Shown: positions 18,372 through 26,941 of the stretch, piece by piece
Numbering within the stretch: position 1 is the stretch's first letter
Layout: each line of letters opens with the position of its first letter
Assembly (NCBI GenBank): GCA_030066175.1
Contig: JASJCC010000028.1
Coordinates: 1 to 34,273 of the forward strand
Source of the DNA: Paracoccaceae bacterium
GTDB taxonomy: Bacteria; Pseudomonadota; Alphaproteobacteria; Rhodobacterales; Rhodobacteraceae
Direction: 5' to 3'
DNA length: 34,273 nucleotides
Translations under genes and position numbers: made by a program
The notes under the pieces: model-generated
What the model was told of the DNA's origin: nothing
The model's database searches: none
What the model saw: the letters and a program-made list of their open reading frames with translations, nothing else

Positions 18372-19139
18372 TCAGCCCTGCTTTTCCTCTTCGTCCTCGT
18401 CTTTGTCCGCGTCGCCATCACCCGGCAGGTTGAAGAAACTGTCGGCGTCAGCGAAATCGCGTTCGTCCTCATCCTCGTCCTCTTCGCCGCGCGGATCGGA
18501 CAGGCTAAAGGTCTCCAGCCCCTCGATCGCCGAGGGCAGGCGCGGCTCGGTATCCATCCCGAGGCTCTGCTCGGTGCTGACCAGCTTGCGGCGCTCATCG
18601 TCGCTCATCACCGCTTCCTGCTTTTTCGCGGCCTTGGCGACAGCGGCATCCAGCTCGGACTGCTTGCAGAGCCCCAAAGCCACCGGATCGATTGGCTGGA
18701 TATTCTGGATGTTCCAATGCGTACGTTCGCGGATCGACTGGATCGTCGGCTTGGTTGTGCCCACCAGTTTCGAGATCTGGCTGTCAGCCAGTTCCGGGTG
18801 GAACTTCACCAGCCACAGAATCGCCGCCGGGCGGTCTTGCCGCTTGGACAAAGGCGTATACCGCGGCCCGCGGCGCTTTTCTTCGTCCCGCGCGGCCGGG
18901 TTGAACTTGAGCTTCAGCTTGTAAAGGATGTCCTTCTCGGCCTTGTCGATCTCGGCCTGCTCCAGCTGGTTGTTGGCAATCGGGTCAAAGCCTTTCACCC
19001 CCGCCGCCACGTCACCATCGGCAATGCCCTGCACTTCCAGCTCGTGCATGTCGGTGAAATCCGCGATCTGCTTGAAGCTGAGCGTGGTGTTGTCGACCAG
19101 CCAGACGGCGGTCGCCTTGGGGTGCAGCAGTTTGGCCAT
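18372..19139 (-). CDS. trcR: cell cycle transcriptional regulator TrcR (DUF1013)
   Basis: The 255-residue protein matches the alphaproteobacterial DUF1013 family, named TrcR in Caulobacter, where it associates with RNA polymerase and tunes cell-cycle gene expression. Visible features are the conserved start LLHPKATAVWLVDNT, a first helical region with LSFKQIADFTDMHELEVQGI, a basic segment with RRGPRYTPLSKRQDRPAAI, and a helix-turn-helix-like stretch at about 119-137 (DSQISKLVGTTKPTIQSIR). The last 47 residues are strikingly acidic (runs such as GEEDEDEDERDF), so the tail is probably disordered. The ATG at 19139 follows GGAGACGATGAC. The frame stays open far upstream, but that extension is antisense to the RNase gene. 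It is divergent from the RNase T2 gene. Confidence 0.92.
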   Translation of the reverse strand: MAKLLHPKATAVWLVDNTTLSFKQIADFTDMHELEVQGIADGDVAAGVKGFDPIANNQLEQAEIDKAEKDILYKLKLKFNPAARDEEKRRGPRYTPLSKRQDRPAAILWLVKFHPELADSQISKLVGTTKPTIQSIRERTHWNIQNIQPIDPVALGLCKQSELDAAVAKAAKKQEAVMSDDERRKLVSTEQSLGMDTEPRLPSAIEGLETFSLSDPRGEEDEDEDERDFADADSFFNLPGDGDADKDEDEEEKQG

Positions 19140-19274
19140 GTCATCGTCTCCTAAGCCATGTCTTCCCCGGCGCCTGACCTTTCGGTCCGGCCGCCCCGGA
19201 GGACCGGGGCGAGTTTCCGTTGTCGGGGAACTTGGCGGGTATATAGTGGCGCCAACGCCAAGAGGGAAGAGAAA

Positions 19275-19898
19275 ATGCGGTTTCTGATAATCCTGCTCTT
19301 GTCGGCCGGTCTGGCCCGCGCCGAGGGCGACAAGGCCGGGGCGTTTGATTACTACGTGCTGTCGCTCAGCTGGTCGCCCACCTGGTGCGCGCTGGAAGGC
19401 GATGCGCGCCGGTCGCCGCAATGTGACCGCGATCACGGCTGGATCCTGCACGGGCTTTGGCCGCAATACAATCGCGGCTGGCCGTCCTTTTGCCCGACCG
19501 CTGAACGTGCACCGACGCGGACGATGACCGCGGCCATGGCTGACATCATGGGCACGCCGGGGCTCGCCTGGCACCAGTGGCGCAAACATGGCAGCTGCTC
19601 GGGCCTTGCGGCTAGCGATTACTTCGCATTGTCGCGCCGCGCCTACGAGGCGGTGAACCGCCCCGCGGTGTTCCGCCAGCTCGACAAACCGGTCAAGCTA
19701 CCTGCCAGCGTCGTCGAAGAGGCGTTTCTCAAGGCCAACCCAACATGGGAAGCCGACATGCTGACCATCACCTGCAAAGAGGGCCGCATCCAAGAGGCGC
19801 GGCTGTGCCTTTCAAAAGACCTGACCCCGGTGCCCTGCGGCCGCGACGTGGCGCGTGATTGCCAGATGGAAGACGCGCTCTTCAATCCGCTGCGCTAG
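19275..19898 (+). CDS. secreted RNase T2 family ribonuclease
   Basis: RNase T2 enzymes cut RNA to 3'-nucleotides through 2',3'-cyclic intermediates. The 207-residue protein has a signal peptide (residues 1-16, cut after ARA), so it should act in the periplasm or outside. Both catalytic motifs are intact: CAS1 HGLWPQ with H59, and CAS2 WHQWRKHGSC with H105. Cysteines C108, C166, C176, C187 and C195 allow disulfides. The ATG at 19275 follows GAGGGAAGAG and begins at the signal peptide. Its 2',3'-cyclic products are the substrate class of CpdB-type enzymes such as the one at 3704-5599, although that copy lacks a visible signal peptide. Confidence 0.93.
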   Translation: MRFLIILLLSAGLARAEGDKAGAFDYYVLSLSWSPTWCALEGDARRSPQCDRDHGWILHGLWPQYNRGWPSFCPTAERAPTRTMTAAMADIMGTPGLAWHQWRKHGSCSGLAASDYFALSRRAYEAVNRPAVFRQLDKPVKLPASVVEEAFLKANPTWEADMLTITCKEGRIQEARLCLSKDLTPVPCGRDVARDCQMEDALFNPLR

Positions 19899-20008
19899 GC
19901 CGCCGCCTGACGTATGTCAAAGTGCGCATGCGTCGGCCGGTCTACACTCTGCCCGTCACGACGCGTCTCCGACAAGGCGGCGCGTCGACAGTGTGAGAGG
20001 AGGTTTTC

Positions 20009-20353
20009 ATGTCACGCATTCTTGCGGCTTTGGTCGCCGGTCTTTTGGCGGTCTCCGCCACGCCATCACATGCCGGCGATTGCACCGGCTATACGGTCGG
20101 CCTGCGTCCGGTCAGCCAGTATAATCACGCCAAGGGCAACGGGTTTCTGGCGGTGCGCACCGGCCCGGGGTCGCGCTATGCCCAACTGGGCGAGCTCTAT
20201 CTGGGGGACGAGATCGTGGTGATGGATCGCTCGGGCAACTGGTATTACGTCGGCTGCATGACCGGGCGCTGCCTGAACCCGCTGTGGGGCCAGCCCAACC
20301 CCACCGGCTGGGTCTATGGCAAGTATATCCGCATCGGCGGCCTCTGCCCCTAA
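20009..20353 (+). CDS. secreted bacterial SH3-domain protein
   Basis: The 114-residue protein has a signal peptide ending at A22 (PSHA), then one SH3b domain: FLAVRTGPGSRYAQLGELYLGD, VMDRSGNWYYVGC and GWVYGKYI, the last being the typical domain end. Four cysteines (C25, C83, C88 and C113) may form disulfides in the periplasm. SH3b domains often bind cell-wall peptides or act as targeting modules, but no enzymatic domain is attached. The ATG at 20009 follows GAGGAGG. Its stop overlaps the stop of the convergent sulfotransferase gene (20350-20353). Confidence 0.88.
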   Translation: MSRILAALVAGLLAVSATPSHAGDCTGYTVGLRPVSQYNHAKGNGFLAVRTGPGSRYAQLGELYLGDEIVVMDRSGNWYYVGCMTGRCLNPLWGQPNPTGWVYGKYIRIGGLCP

Positions 20354-21000
20354 GCGCCAAAGCGATAGCCAAACCGTGCGATGTCTTCGGCGCAGACCTG
20401 TGCCACGACATCGCGCAAGCTGTCATCGTAATAGGTGGTGTAATCCCGGTCGCGCTGCGACGGGTTGAGATGTGGGATTTGGGGCAAGAACCCCAGATGA
20501 TCCGCCAAAGGGCCGATATCGTCTTGCAGATGCTCCAACCGCAGGATCAATGACGTGTGTTCGCGCCCCAAGGCATCCGTCAGGTACCAGCGCGCCGGGG
20601 ATTTCTGGATCGATAGCTGCGTTTGGGGATGCTGCAGAAACCCTGCGAAATCATGGCTTTGCGCCAGCGTCACCGCCGGGTGATCAAAGCTTTGCTCCAA
20701 AAGCCAATGATAATAGCTGACCATCCGGTCCCACGGGTTGCGCACCAGGGTGAAGCAGAACATGCCCGAAATCTCCTTTGGGCTGAGAACTCCGTCGATA
20801 TCGGCCAAGGTGGAGTGCTTCCACAGCCGCCCCCGCGCCGCCAACCCCTTCAACCGCCCGCGCCGCTTGATCGCTTTGGGCGTGTCGCCGATCAGGATGT
20901 CATCGCGATGCGCGCGGTCCTCCAACGCCATGGCCAGCGACGTCCCACCCGTTTTGGGGATATGGACAAAGATATACCGCCGGCCTTTGGAAATGATCAT
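20350..21000 (-). CDS. sulfotransferase family 2 domain protein
   Basis: Enzymes of this family transfer sulfate from PAPS to hydroxyl groups of sugars or lipids. The 216-residue protein has the 5'-phosphosulfate loop IPKTGGTS (14-21) and the 3'-phosphate motif RNPWDRMVSYY (87-97), with a later LRLEHLQDD segment typical of the bacterial group. It has no membrane segment, so it should act in the cytoplasm on a precursor. The acceptor is unknown, and no glycosyltransferase or PAPS-synthesis gene is adjacent. The ATG at 21000 opens directly at the first strand (YIFVHIPKTGG). It is divergent from the acyl-CoA synthetase gene with 110 bp between them. Confidence 0.87.
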   Translation of the reverse strand: MIISKGRRYIFVHIPKTGGTSLAMALEDRAHRDDILIGDTPKAIKRRGRLKGLAARGRLWKHSTLADIDGVLSPKEISGMFCFTLVRNPWDRMVSYYHWLLEQSFDHPAVTLAQSHDFAGFLQHPQTQLSIQKSPARWYLTDALGREHTSLILRLEHLQDDIGPLADHLGFLPQIPHLNPSQRDRDYTTYYDDSLRDVVAQVCAEDIARFGYRFGA

Positions 21001-21110
21001 ACGCGCAGCCTAACCCGCCCCGCTGGCCGCGAAAATCCCCAAAGCAGGGCTTTTCCACCGCGCCAAACCCGCGCATAGTTGCCCGCGCGAAAAAGACAGG
21101 AGGGGACGCG

Positions 21111-22739
21111 ATGGGCTGGTTGGCGGATGAAAGCGGATTGGGAAAGAACGCGGCGAACTTTGTGCCGCTATCGCCGCTATCGTTTCTGAAACGCGCCGCG
21201 GTTGTCTGGCCCGATCACCTGGCCGTCGTCTATGGCGCGCATCGCAAAACCTATGCCGAGTATCTCGAACGCTGCACGCGGCTGGCCTCGGCCTTGTCCA
21301 AGATGGGCGTGCAGTCCGGCGACGTGGTCGCAACGATCCTGCCCAACGTCCCCGCCCAGGCCGAGGCGCATTTCGGCGTGCCCGCCTGCGGAGCGGTACT
21401 GAACACGATCAACACGCGGCTCGACGTCGACACCATCGCCTATATCCTCGACCACGGGCAGGCCCGCGTGGTGCTCTGTGATCCGCAATTCATGCCGGTT
21501 CTGGCCGAAGCGATCGAGGTGATGGAGGGCCCCGCCCCAACGGTGATCGAGGTCGCCGACGATTTCGGCGGTGCGCATGCCTCGGGCCATCATCAGACCT
21601 ATAAGGATCTTCTGGCTTCGGGGGATCCGGACTTCAAATGGCACATGCCCGAGGATGAGTGGGAAAGCCTGGCGCTGAATTACACCTCGGGCACCACCGG
21701 GCGGCCCAAGGGCGTCGTCTATCACCATCGCGGGGCGTATCTGATGTGCATGGGCACCGTGGTCAGTTGGCAGTTGCCGATCCACGCGCGTTATCTGACC
21801 ATCGTGCCGCTCTTTCACTGCAACGGCTGGAACCACACCTGGCTGATGCCGATGGTGGGTGGCACGATTGTCTGCTGCCGCGACGTGACCGCGCGCAATA
21901 TCTATGACGCCATCGCCACCGAAGGGGTCACCCATTTCGGCGGCGCGCCCATCGTGCTCAACACCATCGTCAATGCGCCTGAGGAAGAGCGCCAGCCCTT
22001 TGACCACACCGTCAAGGTCTTCACCGCCGGCGCGCCGCCTGCCCCTGCCACGCTGGCAAAGATCGAGCTCTTGGGCTTTAGCGTGATGCAGGTTTACGGC
22101 CTGACCGAGACCTATGGCCATGTCACCGAATGTATCTGGAACCAAGGCCGTTGGGGTCAGCTGCCTGACGATGACAAGACCGCCATCAAAGCCCGTCAAG
22201 GCGTCGCCTTTCCGATGATGGAAGACCTGCAGGTCACCGACGAGGCGCTGAACCCGGTGCCTAAGGATGGCGAAACCAAGGGAGAAATCATGATCCGCGG
22301 CAACGCGGTGATGAAGGGCTATCTGAAGAACCCAGAGGCCACGGCGGAGGCCTTTGAAGGCGGCTATTTCCATTCCGGTGATATCGCCGTCATGCATCCT
22401 GACAACTACGTGCAGATCGCTGACCGGGCCAAGGACATCATCATCTCGGGTGGCGAAAATATCAGTTCGGTCGAGGTTGAAGGCGTGCTGATGGGGCATG
22501 AGGCGGTGCTGCTCTGCGCCGTTGTCGCCAAACCGGACGAAAAATGGGGTGAGGTGCCCTGCGCCTTTGTCGAGCTGAAAGACCATCACACGGCGACCGA
22601 AGACGAGCTGATCGCCTTTGCCCGCAACAAGCTCGCCGGGTTCAAGACGCCGAAAAAGGTGGTGTTTCAGGAACTGCCGAAAACCTCGACCGGCAAGATC
22701 CAGAAATTCGAACTGCGCAAGACGGCCCAGGCGCTCTGA
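21111..22739 (+). CDS. acyl-CoA synthetase (AMP-forming, ANL superfamily)
   Basis: The 542-residue enzyme should activate a carboxylic acid with ATP and CoA through an acyl-adenylate. Motifs are the P-loop YTSGTTGRPKG (191-201), the adenine-binding YGLTETYG, the hinge region GDIAVMHPDNYVQIADRAKD, SGGENISSVEVE, and catalytic Lys529 in PKTSTGKIQK. The start (LGKNAANFVPLSPLSFLKRAA) matches a broad proteobacterial group of short/medium-chain acyl-CoA ligases that also includes ligases for methylthio-acids. I cannot assign the acid. The ATG at 21111 lies after AGGAGGGG. No beta-oxidation genes are adjacent. Confidence 0.9.
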   Translation: MGWLADESGLGKNAANFVPLSPLSFLKRAAVVWPDHLAVVYGAHRKTYAEYLERCTRLASALSKMGVQSGDVVATILPNVPAQAEAHFGVPACGAVLNTINTRLDVDTIAYILDHGQARVVLCDPQFMPVLAEAIEVMEGPAPTVIEVADDFGGAHASGHHQTYKDLLASGDPDFKWHMPEDEWESLALNYTSGTTGRPKGVVYHHRGAYLMCMGTVVSWQLPIHARYLTIVPLFHCNGWNHTWLMPMVGGTIVCCRDVTARNIYDAIATEGVTHFGGAPIVLNTIVNAPEEERQPFDHTVKVFTAGAPPAPATLAKIELLGFSVMQVYGLTETYGHVTECIWNQGRWGQLPDDDKTAIKARQGVAFPMMEDLQVTDEALNPVPKDGETKGEIMIRGNAVMKGYLKNPEATAEAFEGGYFHSGDIAVMHPDNYVQIADRAKDIIISGGENISSVEVEGVLMGHEAVLLCAVVAKPDEKWGEVPCAFVELKDHHTATEDELIAFARNKLAGFKTPKKVVFQELPKTSTGKIQKFELRKTAQAL

Positions 22740-22830
22740 CCTGCGGGTGGTGGCCCCGCGCGATACGATTGTCGCGTGGGCGCACGCATGCTAGGCTCTG
22801 ACCTAACAAGAGCAGGCAGAGCAGCCAGGC

Positions 22831-23856
22831 ATGACAGCGCTGAAAGGATATGATCGGCTTGAGGCCATGGGCCTTTGGCGTGCGGACGCCGAAGCGCAGC
22901 GGCGTGAAGTGGTTGTGTCGCTGGGCGAGGCCACGCTGACCATCTCCGACACCTCCGGCCGGGCGCTGGCGCATTGGTCATTGGCGGCAGTCACCCGCAC
23001 CAATCGCGGCAAGCTGCCGGCGCTCTTTCATCCCGACGGCGATCCTGACGAAACGCTTGAGATCGCGGCGGATGAAAAGAACATGATCGACGGGATCGAG
23101 AGCATCACCCGCCGCATCGAACGCGCCCGCCCGCATCCGGGCAAGCTGCGCTTCTTTCTGACTGGGGCCGTGCTTGCCGCCGGCATCGCCGCGGTCACGC
23201 TCTGGCTGCCCGACGCGCTGGTGCAGCACACGGTCAAGGTCGTGCCCCCTGTCAAACGTGCCGAGATCGGTTTGCAATTGCTGGAACGCGTTACCCGCGT
23301 CACAGGCCAGCCCTGCGCGGCGCCTTCCGCCGCGCCAGCATTGCAGCGTATGGCATTGCGGGTGCTGGGCCCCGGCCGCGATCAGGATCTGGTCGTCCTG
23401 CGCAGTGGCGTACCCGGCAGCGCGCATCTGCCCGGCGGGATCATCCTGCTCGACCGTGCCACGGTCGAAGATCACGAAGACGCCGACGCCACGGCCGGTT
23501 TTGTGCTGGCCGAACACCTGCGCGCCGAGGCGGCCGATCCGCTGCATGATCTCTTGCGCCATGCCGGGCTGATCCCCAGCCTGCGCCTGCTGACCACCGG
23601 CGCTTTGCCGCCCGAGGCGCTGGAGGGCTATGCCGAAACGCTGCTGCGCCAGGCCCCCGCTGCCATTCCCTCCGAACGGATGCTCGCCGCCTTTGCCCAG
23701 GCCGAACTGCGCAGCACGCCATATGCCTATGCGATTGACGTCACGGGTGAGACCACGCTGGCCCTGATCGAGGCCGATCCACGCGCGCAGCAAGGCAGCA
23801 AAGAGGTGCTGTCAGACGCCGATTGGGTCCGGCTTCAGGGCATTTGCGACGGTTGA
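22831..23856 (+). CDS. single-pass membrane protein resembling a degenerate M48 peptidase
   Basis: I do not recognise a named family. The 341-residue protein has a soluble N-terminal region (1-104), one membrane helix (about 106-124, LRFFLTGAVLAAGIAAVTLW) and a C-terminal domain. The segment GGIILLDRATVEDHEDADAT followed by AGFVLAEHLRAE (202-233) is laid out like M48 metalloproteases, in which GGIILL-type strands precede an LAHExxH helix. Here the zinc motif reads AEHLRAE, so HExxH is absent and the protein should be proteolytically inactive if the relationship is real. The ATG at 22831 follows CAGGC only. It ends 5 bp from the convergent SPOR gene. Confidence 0.7.
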   Translation: MTALKGYDRLEAMGLWRADAEAQRREVVVSLGEATLTISDTSGRALAHWSLAAVTRTNRGKLPALFHPDGDPDETLEIAADEKNMIDGIESITRRIERARPHPGKLRFFLTGAVLAAGIAAVTLWLPDALVQHTVKVVPPVKRAEIGLQLLERVTRVTGQPCAAPSAAPALQRMALRVLGPGRDQDLVVLRSGVPGSAHLPGGIILLDRATVEDHEDADATAGFVLAEHLRAEAADPLHDLLRHAGLIPSLRLLTTGALPPEALEGYAETLLRQAPAAIPSERMLAAFAQAELRSTPYAYAIDVTGETTLALIEADPRAQQGSKEVLSDADWVRLQGICDG

Positions 23857-23861
23857 CACCC

Positions 23862-25241
23862 TCAGCGCAGATAGGCTTGCGGATATCCCGCTCGCCGTGC
23901 GGCCGCAAGGCCCGCCTGCAGGCTGTTGCCCGCATACGGCCCCAGCACCACGCGGCGCGCCGGCGCGCCGTTGTAGCGGGTGGTGGAAACACGCACGGGC
24001 AGGCCCGCCGCGCGCAGCCGCTGCACCGCCACTTGCGCCTTGGCATCGGTGGTGAACACGCCGATCTCCACATAGCGCGCCTTGGCGGCGGCAGGCCGGT
24101 TGGGCGCCGACCGGGTCGAAACAACGGCCTCGCGCCCTTGCGTCGACACGGTTGCTGCTCGCCCGACGATCACCGGATCCTTGATCCGCGCCGCTCTGCC
24201 CGAGGTCGCCACCAACTGGCGCGGTACCTTGTTGGTCCAAACCATCTGGGTCGAGCGATAGCCATCAACGGTCTGATAGGCGCGGTACGGGTTCAGCCGG
24301 TCATCGGTCCAGGCCGGACGGTAGCCCGCGGGCACCATCGCCACGGACTGACTGCGCTGTTCATAGACATGCCGCGGCACGATGCGGGACTGCGTGAGCC
24401 GGCCTTGCGTACTGATCTGCGCGCTTTGCGTGCCGCAGCGGATCGCCACGCCATCGGCGCCGCGCACATAGAAGGGCGCCATGCCCGTCGTGCCGCTGCA
24501 GCCACCGCGATAAAGCGCGCTGTCCTGCGCCGGCTGCATCTGACGGACACGGGTGCCTTCGGCGGGGTCAACCGACGTGGCGCGGCGCACCACCATCACG
24601 CGATGCGTGCGGTTCGGGCCACAGCGCACCGCGACGCCATCGGGGCCGCGCACGTAAAACGGCGCCATACCGGAGGTACCGCTGCAGCCCGCCGGGTCAG
24701 TACTGACGGCCACGCGACGCATCGCCGGGGCGGCCGGCTTGGGCTGCTGCACCGGCACCGGACGGATGACACGGGGCGGCGGAGCGGCCGCGGGTTTCGA
24801 GGCCGGCGCGCGCACTACGCGGCGCACTTGCGGCGCCGGTGCCGCGGCCGGGGCACGACGCACTTCCGTCGTGGACTGTGGCGCGGCGGCCGGCGTGATC
24901 ACACGCGGCGCAGGGGCTGGCGCCGGGGCCGCTGCCACACGGGGCGTAGGCGCTGGAGCAGGTGCAGCCTCTTGTGCCGCAACTTGGCCACCAAAGCTTG
25001 GCCGCTGACCACAGATGTGACGCCGATCGCGGGTCACACGCGGCACCCAGTTGACGGCTCCGTCAAACCCGGCGCGCACAAAGACACAGCCGCGATTATC
25101 CACATATTGCCGGCCTCTGAACCCTTCGGGCGGAAGATTGGCCGGGACGTCCCAAATCCGATTCTGAGACTGCGCCTCAGGCGCCGCGAGTCCAAAAGAC
25201 GCGGCGGCGATTGCAAGAATTGCCAAGCGTTTCAATGTCAT
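23862..25241 (-). CDS. exported SPOR-domain protein with Pro/Ala-rich linker
   Basis: The 459-residue protein has a signal peptide (1-25, ending PEAQS), an N-terminal Cys-containing region (FRGRQYVDNRGCVFVRAGFD, with a second Cys in RRHICGQ), then a Pro/Ala/Arg linker (about 92-175). Two near-identical copies of GCSGTSGMAPFYVRG...DGVA.RCG follow at 185-208 and 247-270. A SPOR domain closes the protein (about 380-459, from YVEIGVFTTDAKAQVAVQRL to GYPQAYLR). SPOR domains bind denuded septal peptidoglycan, so it probably acts in the periplasm at the division site. I start at 25241, the ATG that opens the signal peptide; one at 25277 would put charged residues before it. Two DnaA-box-like sites lie at and just inside its beginning. 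Confidence 0.85.
   Translation of the reverse strand: MTLKRLAILAIAAASFGLAAPEAQSQNRIWDVPANLPPEGFRGRQYVDNRGCVFVRAGFDGAVNWVPRVTRDRRHICGQRPSFGGQVAAQEAAPAPAPTPRVAAAPAPAPAPRVITPAAAPQSTTEVRRAPAAAPAPQVRRVVRAPASKPAAAPPPRVIRPVPVQQPKPAAPAMRRVAVSTDPAGCSGTSGMAPFYVRGPDGVAVRCGPNRTHRVMVVRRATSVDPAEGTRVRQMQPAQDSALYRGGCSGTTGMAPFYVRGADGVAIRCGTQSAQISTQGRLTQSRIVPRHVYEQRSQSVAMVPAGYRPAWTDDRLNPYRAYQTVDGYRSTQMVWTNKVPRQLVATSGRAARIKDPVIVGRAATVSTQGREAVVSTRSAPNRPAAAKARYVEIGVFTTDAKAQVAVQRLRAAGLPVRVSTTRYNGAPARRVVLGPYAGNSLQAGLAAARRAGYPQAYLR
25096..25104 (+). promoter_or_regulatory. perfect DnaA-box 9-mer inside the SPOR gene
   Basis: TTATCCACA reads on the plus strand and lies within codons for Tyr-Val-Asp-Asn of the SPOR protein. 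It matches the strong DnaA box exactly and is inverted relative to the copy at 25257-25265. Confidence 0.4.
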
Positions 25242-25256
25242 GTCTGCCCCCACAGA

Positions 25257-25265
25257 TGTGGATAA
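25257..25265 (-). promoter_or_regulatory. perfect DnaA-box 9-mer in the SPOR gene leader
   Basis: TGTGGATAA on the plus strand is TTATCCACA on the minus strand, 15 bases before the SPOR gene's ATG and in the 66-bp gap after upp. It is noncoding if the ATG at 25241 is correct. Position and exact consensus suggest that DnaA could control this gene. Confidence 0.45.
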
Positions 25266-25307
25266 AACATGCCCCATCGACAGTCGCCTGTAAAGCTTTG
25301 AAATCGC

Positions 25308-25940
25308 TTATTTCGTGCCGTACATCCGGTCTCCGGCATCGCCCAGGCCCGGAACGATATATCCCTTTTCATTCAGATGGCTATCGAGCGAAGCTGTCAC
25401 GATCGGCACGTCCGGATGCGCCTCTTTCATCCGGGCAACCCCCTCGGGCGCGGCGAGGAGGCACAAAAACCGGATGTCCGTGGCCCCGGCCTCCTTGACC
25501 AGATCGATGGCCGCAACCGAGGAATTGCCGGTGGCCAGCATCGGGTCAACCACGATGGTCAGACGCTCATCCAGCTGCGTCGGCACCTTGAAGTAATACT
25601 GCACCGGCTGCAGCGTTTCCTCGTCGCGGTAAAGCCCGACAAAGCCGACCCGCGCCTGCGGGATCAACTCGAGCAGCCCATCGAGCAAACCATTGCCCGC
25701 GCGGAGGATCGACACCAGCGCCAGCTTGCGCCCCTCGATCACCGGCGCGTCCATTTCGCAGAGCGGCGTTTCGATGGCCTTCATCGTGACTGGCAGGCTG
25801 CGCGTCACCTCATAGGCCAGCAAGTGGCTGATTTCGCGCAACAATTGCCGGAACACGGCGGTGGGCGTATCAGTTTCGCGCATCATGGTCAGCTTGTGCT
25901 GGACCAGCGGGTGGTCAACGACGGTCAGATGTTCGTTCAT
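25308..25940 (-). CDS. upp: uracil phosphoribosyltransferase
   Basis: Upp joins uracil and PRPP to make UMP. The 210-residue protein is normal length, with a flexible-loop region [15 protein letters not shown] (75-89), the PRPP-binding [11 protein letters not shown] (131-141) and the uracil-binding end [16 protein letters not shown]. Its ATG (25940-25938) overlaps the add stop as ATGA, so translation is coupled. It is the last gene of the nucleoside salvage operon, and the uracil it uses could come from upstream deamination and phosphorolysis (Cdd, DeoA). Confidence 0.97.
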   Translation of the reverse strand: MNEHLTVVDHPLVQHKLTMMRETDTPTAVFRQLLREISHLLAYEVTRSLPVTMKAIETPLCEMDAPVIEGRKLALVSILRAGNGLLDGLLELIPQARVGFVGLYRDEETLQPVQYYFKVPTQLDERLTIVVDPMLATGNSSVAAIDLVKEAGATDIRFLCLLAAPEGVARMKEAHPDVPIVTASLDSHLNEKGYIVPGLGDAGDRMYGTK

Positions 25941-26941
25941 GGGATCTCCAGTCTTTTGGCAACGCTTTGGCGCGTTTCCTCGGTGCAGAATGCGGCCTCA
26001 AGCGTGGTTTTGTGAATCTCGGCAAAGACCTCGGCGTCCCAGCCAAAGGTGCGAGCGAGATCGGTGTATTCCTTGCGCATCGTGGTGTGGAAAAACGGCG
26101 GATCGTCGGTCGACAGGGTGATCCGAACACCCTTTTCGCGCAGCTTTTCAACCGGATGCGCGGCAAGGTTCGGGTAAACGCCTAGAGTGACGTTGGAACC
26201 TGGGCAGACCTCAAGCACGACGCCATCCTCTGCCAGGCGCTCGACCAGCGCCGGGTCCTCGATTGCGCGCACACCGTGGCCGATGCGCGAGACACCCAGA
26301 TCGTCAATCGCCCGGCGCACCTCCGCCGCGCCGCGCCATTCGCCGGCATGGCTGGTCAGGTGCAATCCCGCTTCACGTGCCATGTCAAAGCTGTATGCGA
26401 AGTCCTTCTGTTCGCCTTTGTTTTCGTCCCCGGCCATGCCGAATCCCACCAGCCAATCGCCCGCCGTTTCCGCTGCGCAAAGCGCTGCGGTCTTGGCCTG
26501 TTCCGGCCCGAAATGCCGGATGCAGGTGACGATGCCGCGCAGGGTGATACCGTTGGCACGCTCGGCGGCCTCGGCCGCTTCGATCATCGCCTGCAGGTAT
26601 TCGCGCCAAGCCGCCACATCGCCACCGCCGCAGAAATCGGGGCTGAGGAAGGCCTCGGTATAGACCACGCCATTGGCGGCACTTTCCTCCAGCACCGCGG
26701 TCACCAGCCGGGCGTAATCCTCGGGCGATTGCAGCACCGAGGTCGCCGCCTCGTAAACCGACAGGAAATGCACAAAATCGCGAAAGGCATAAGACCCGTC
26801 GGGACGGAAGACACCGCTGAGGTCAACGCTTTTCTCTTGCGCCAAGCCGCGGATGAAGGCGGGCGGGGCGCCGCCTTCGATATGCAGGTGCAGCTCCAGC
26901 TTGGGCAACGCGGCAATCTGGTCAAGCGTGTCTTCGTCCAT
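25937..26941 (-). CDS. add: adenosine deaminase
   Basis: Add converts (deoxy)adenosine to (deoxy)inosine. The 334-residue protein has the zinc-binding HLHIEGG (H18, H20), THRGIV-type core segments, TSHAGEW, IGHGVRA and STDDPPFF with the paired catalytic aspartates. HLHIEGG differs slightly from the HLHLDGS of many family members, so strict adenosine specificity is likely but not certain (some relatives act on adenine). The ATG at 26941 shares one base with the deoB stop (TGATG). The frame is open further upstream, but only as antisense of deoB coding. It is cytosolic. Confidence 0.92.
   Translation of the reverse strand: MDEDTLDQIAALPKLELHLHIEGGAPPAFIRGLAQEKSVDLSGVFRPDGSYAFRDFVHFLSVYEAATSVLQSPEDYARLVTAVLEESAANGVVYTEAFLSPDFCGGGDVAAWREYLQAMIEAAEAAERANGITLRGIVTCIRHFGPEQAKTAALCAAETAGDWLVGFGMAGDENKGEQKDFAYSFDMAREAGLHLTSHAGEWRGAAEVRRAIDDLGVSRIGHGVRAIEDPALVERLAEDGVVLEVCPGSNVTLGVYPNLAAHPVEKLREKGVRITLSTDDPPFFHTTMRKEYTDLARTFGWDAEVFAEIHKTTLEAAFCTEETRQSVAKRLEIP

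Noticed and set aside
21177-22589. Long minus-strand open frame (470 codons) opposite the acyl-CoA synthetase
   Set aside because: Antisense shadow of a gene with all ANL motifs; its own translation has no domain features.
22757-22785. Hairpin CGCGA...TCGCG after the acyl-CoA synthetase as a terminator
   Set aside because: The stem is only about 5 bp with a large loop, and no T-tract follows.
23823-25265. Plus-strand frame of 480 codons, Arg/Gly/His-rich, opposite the SPOR gene
   Set aside because: Composition is the complement of a Pro/Ala-rich linker; the minus-strand gene has a signal peptide and a SPOR domain.
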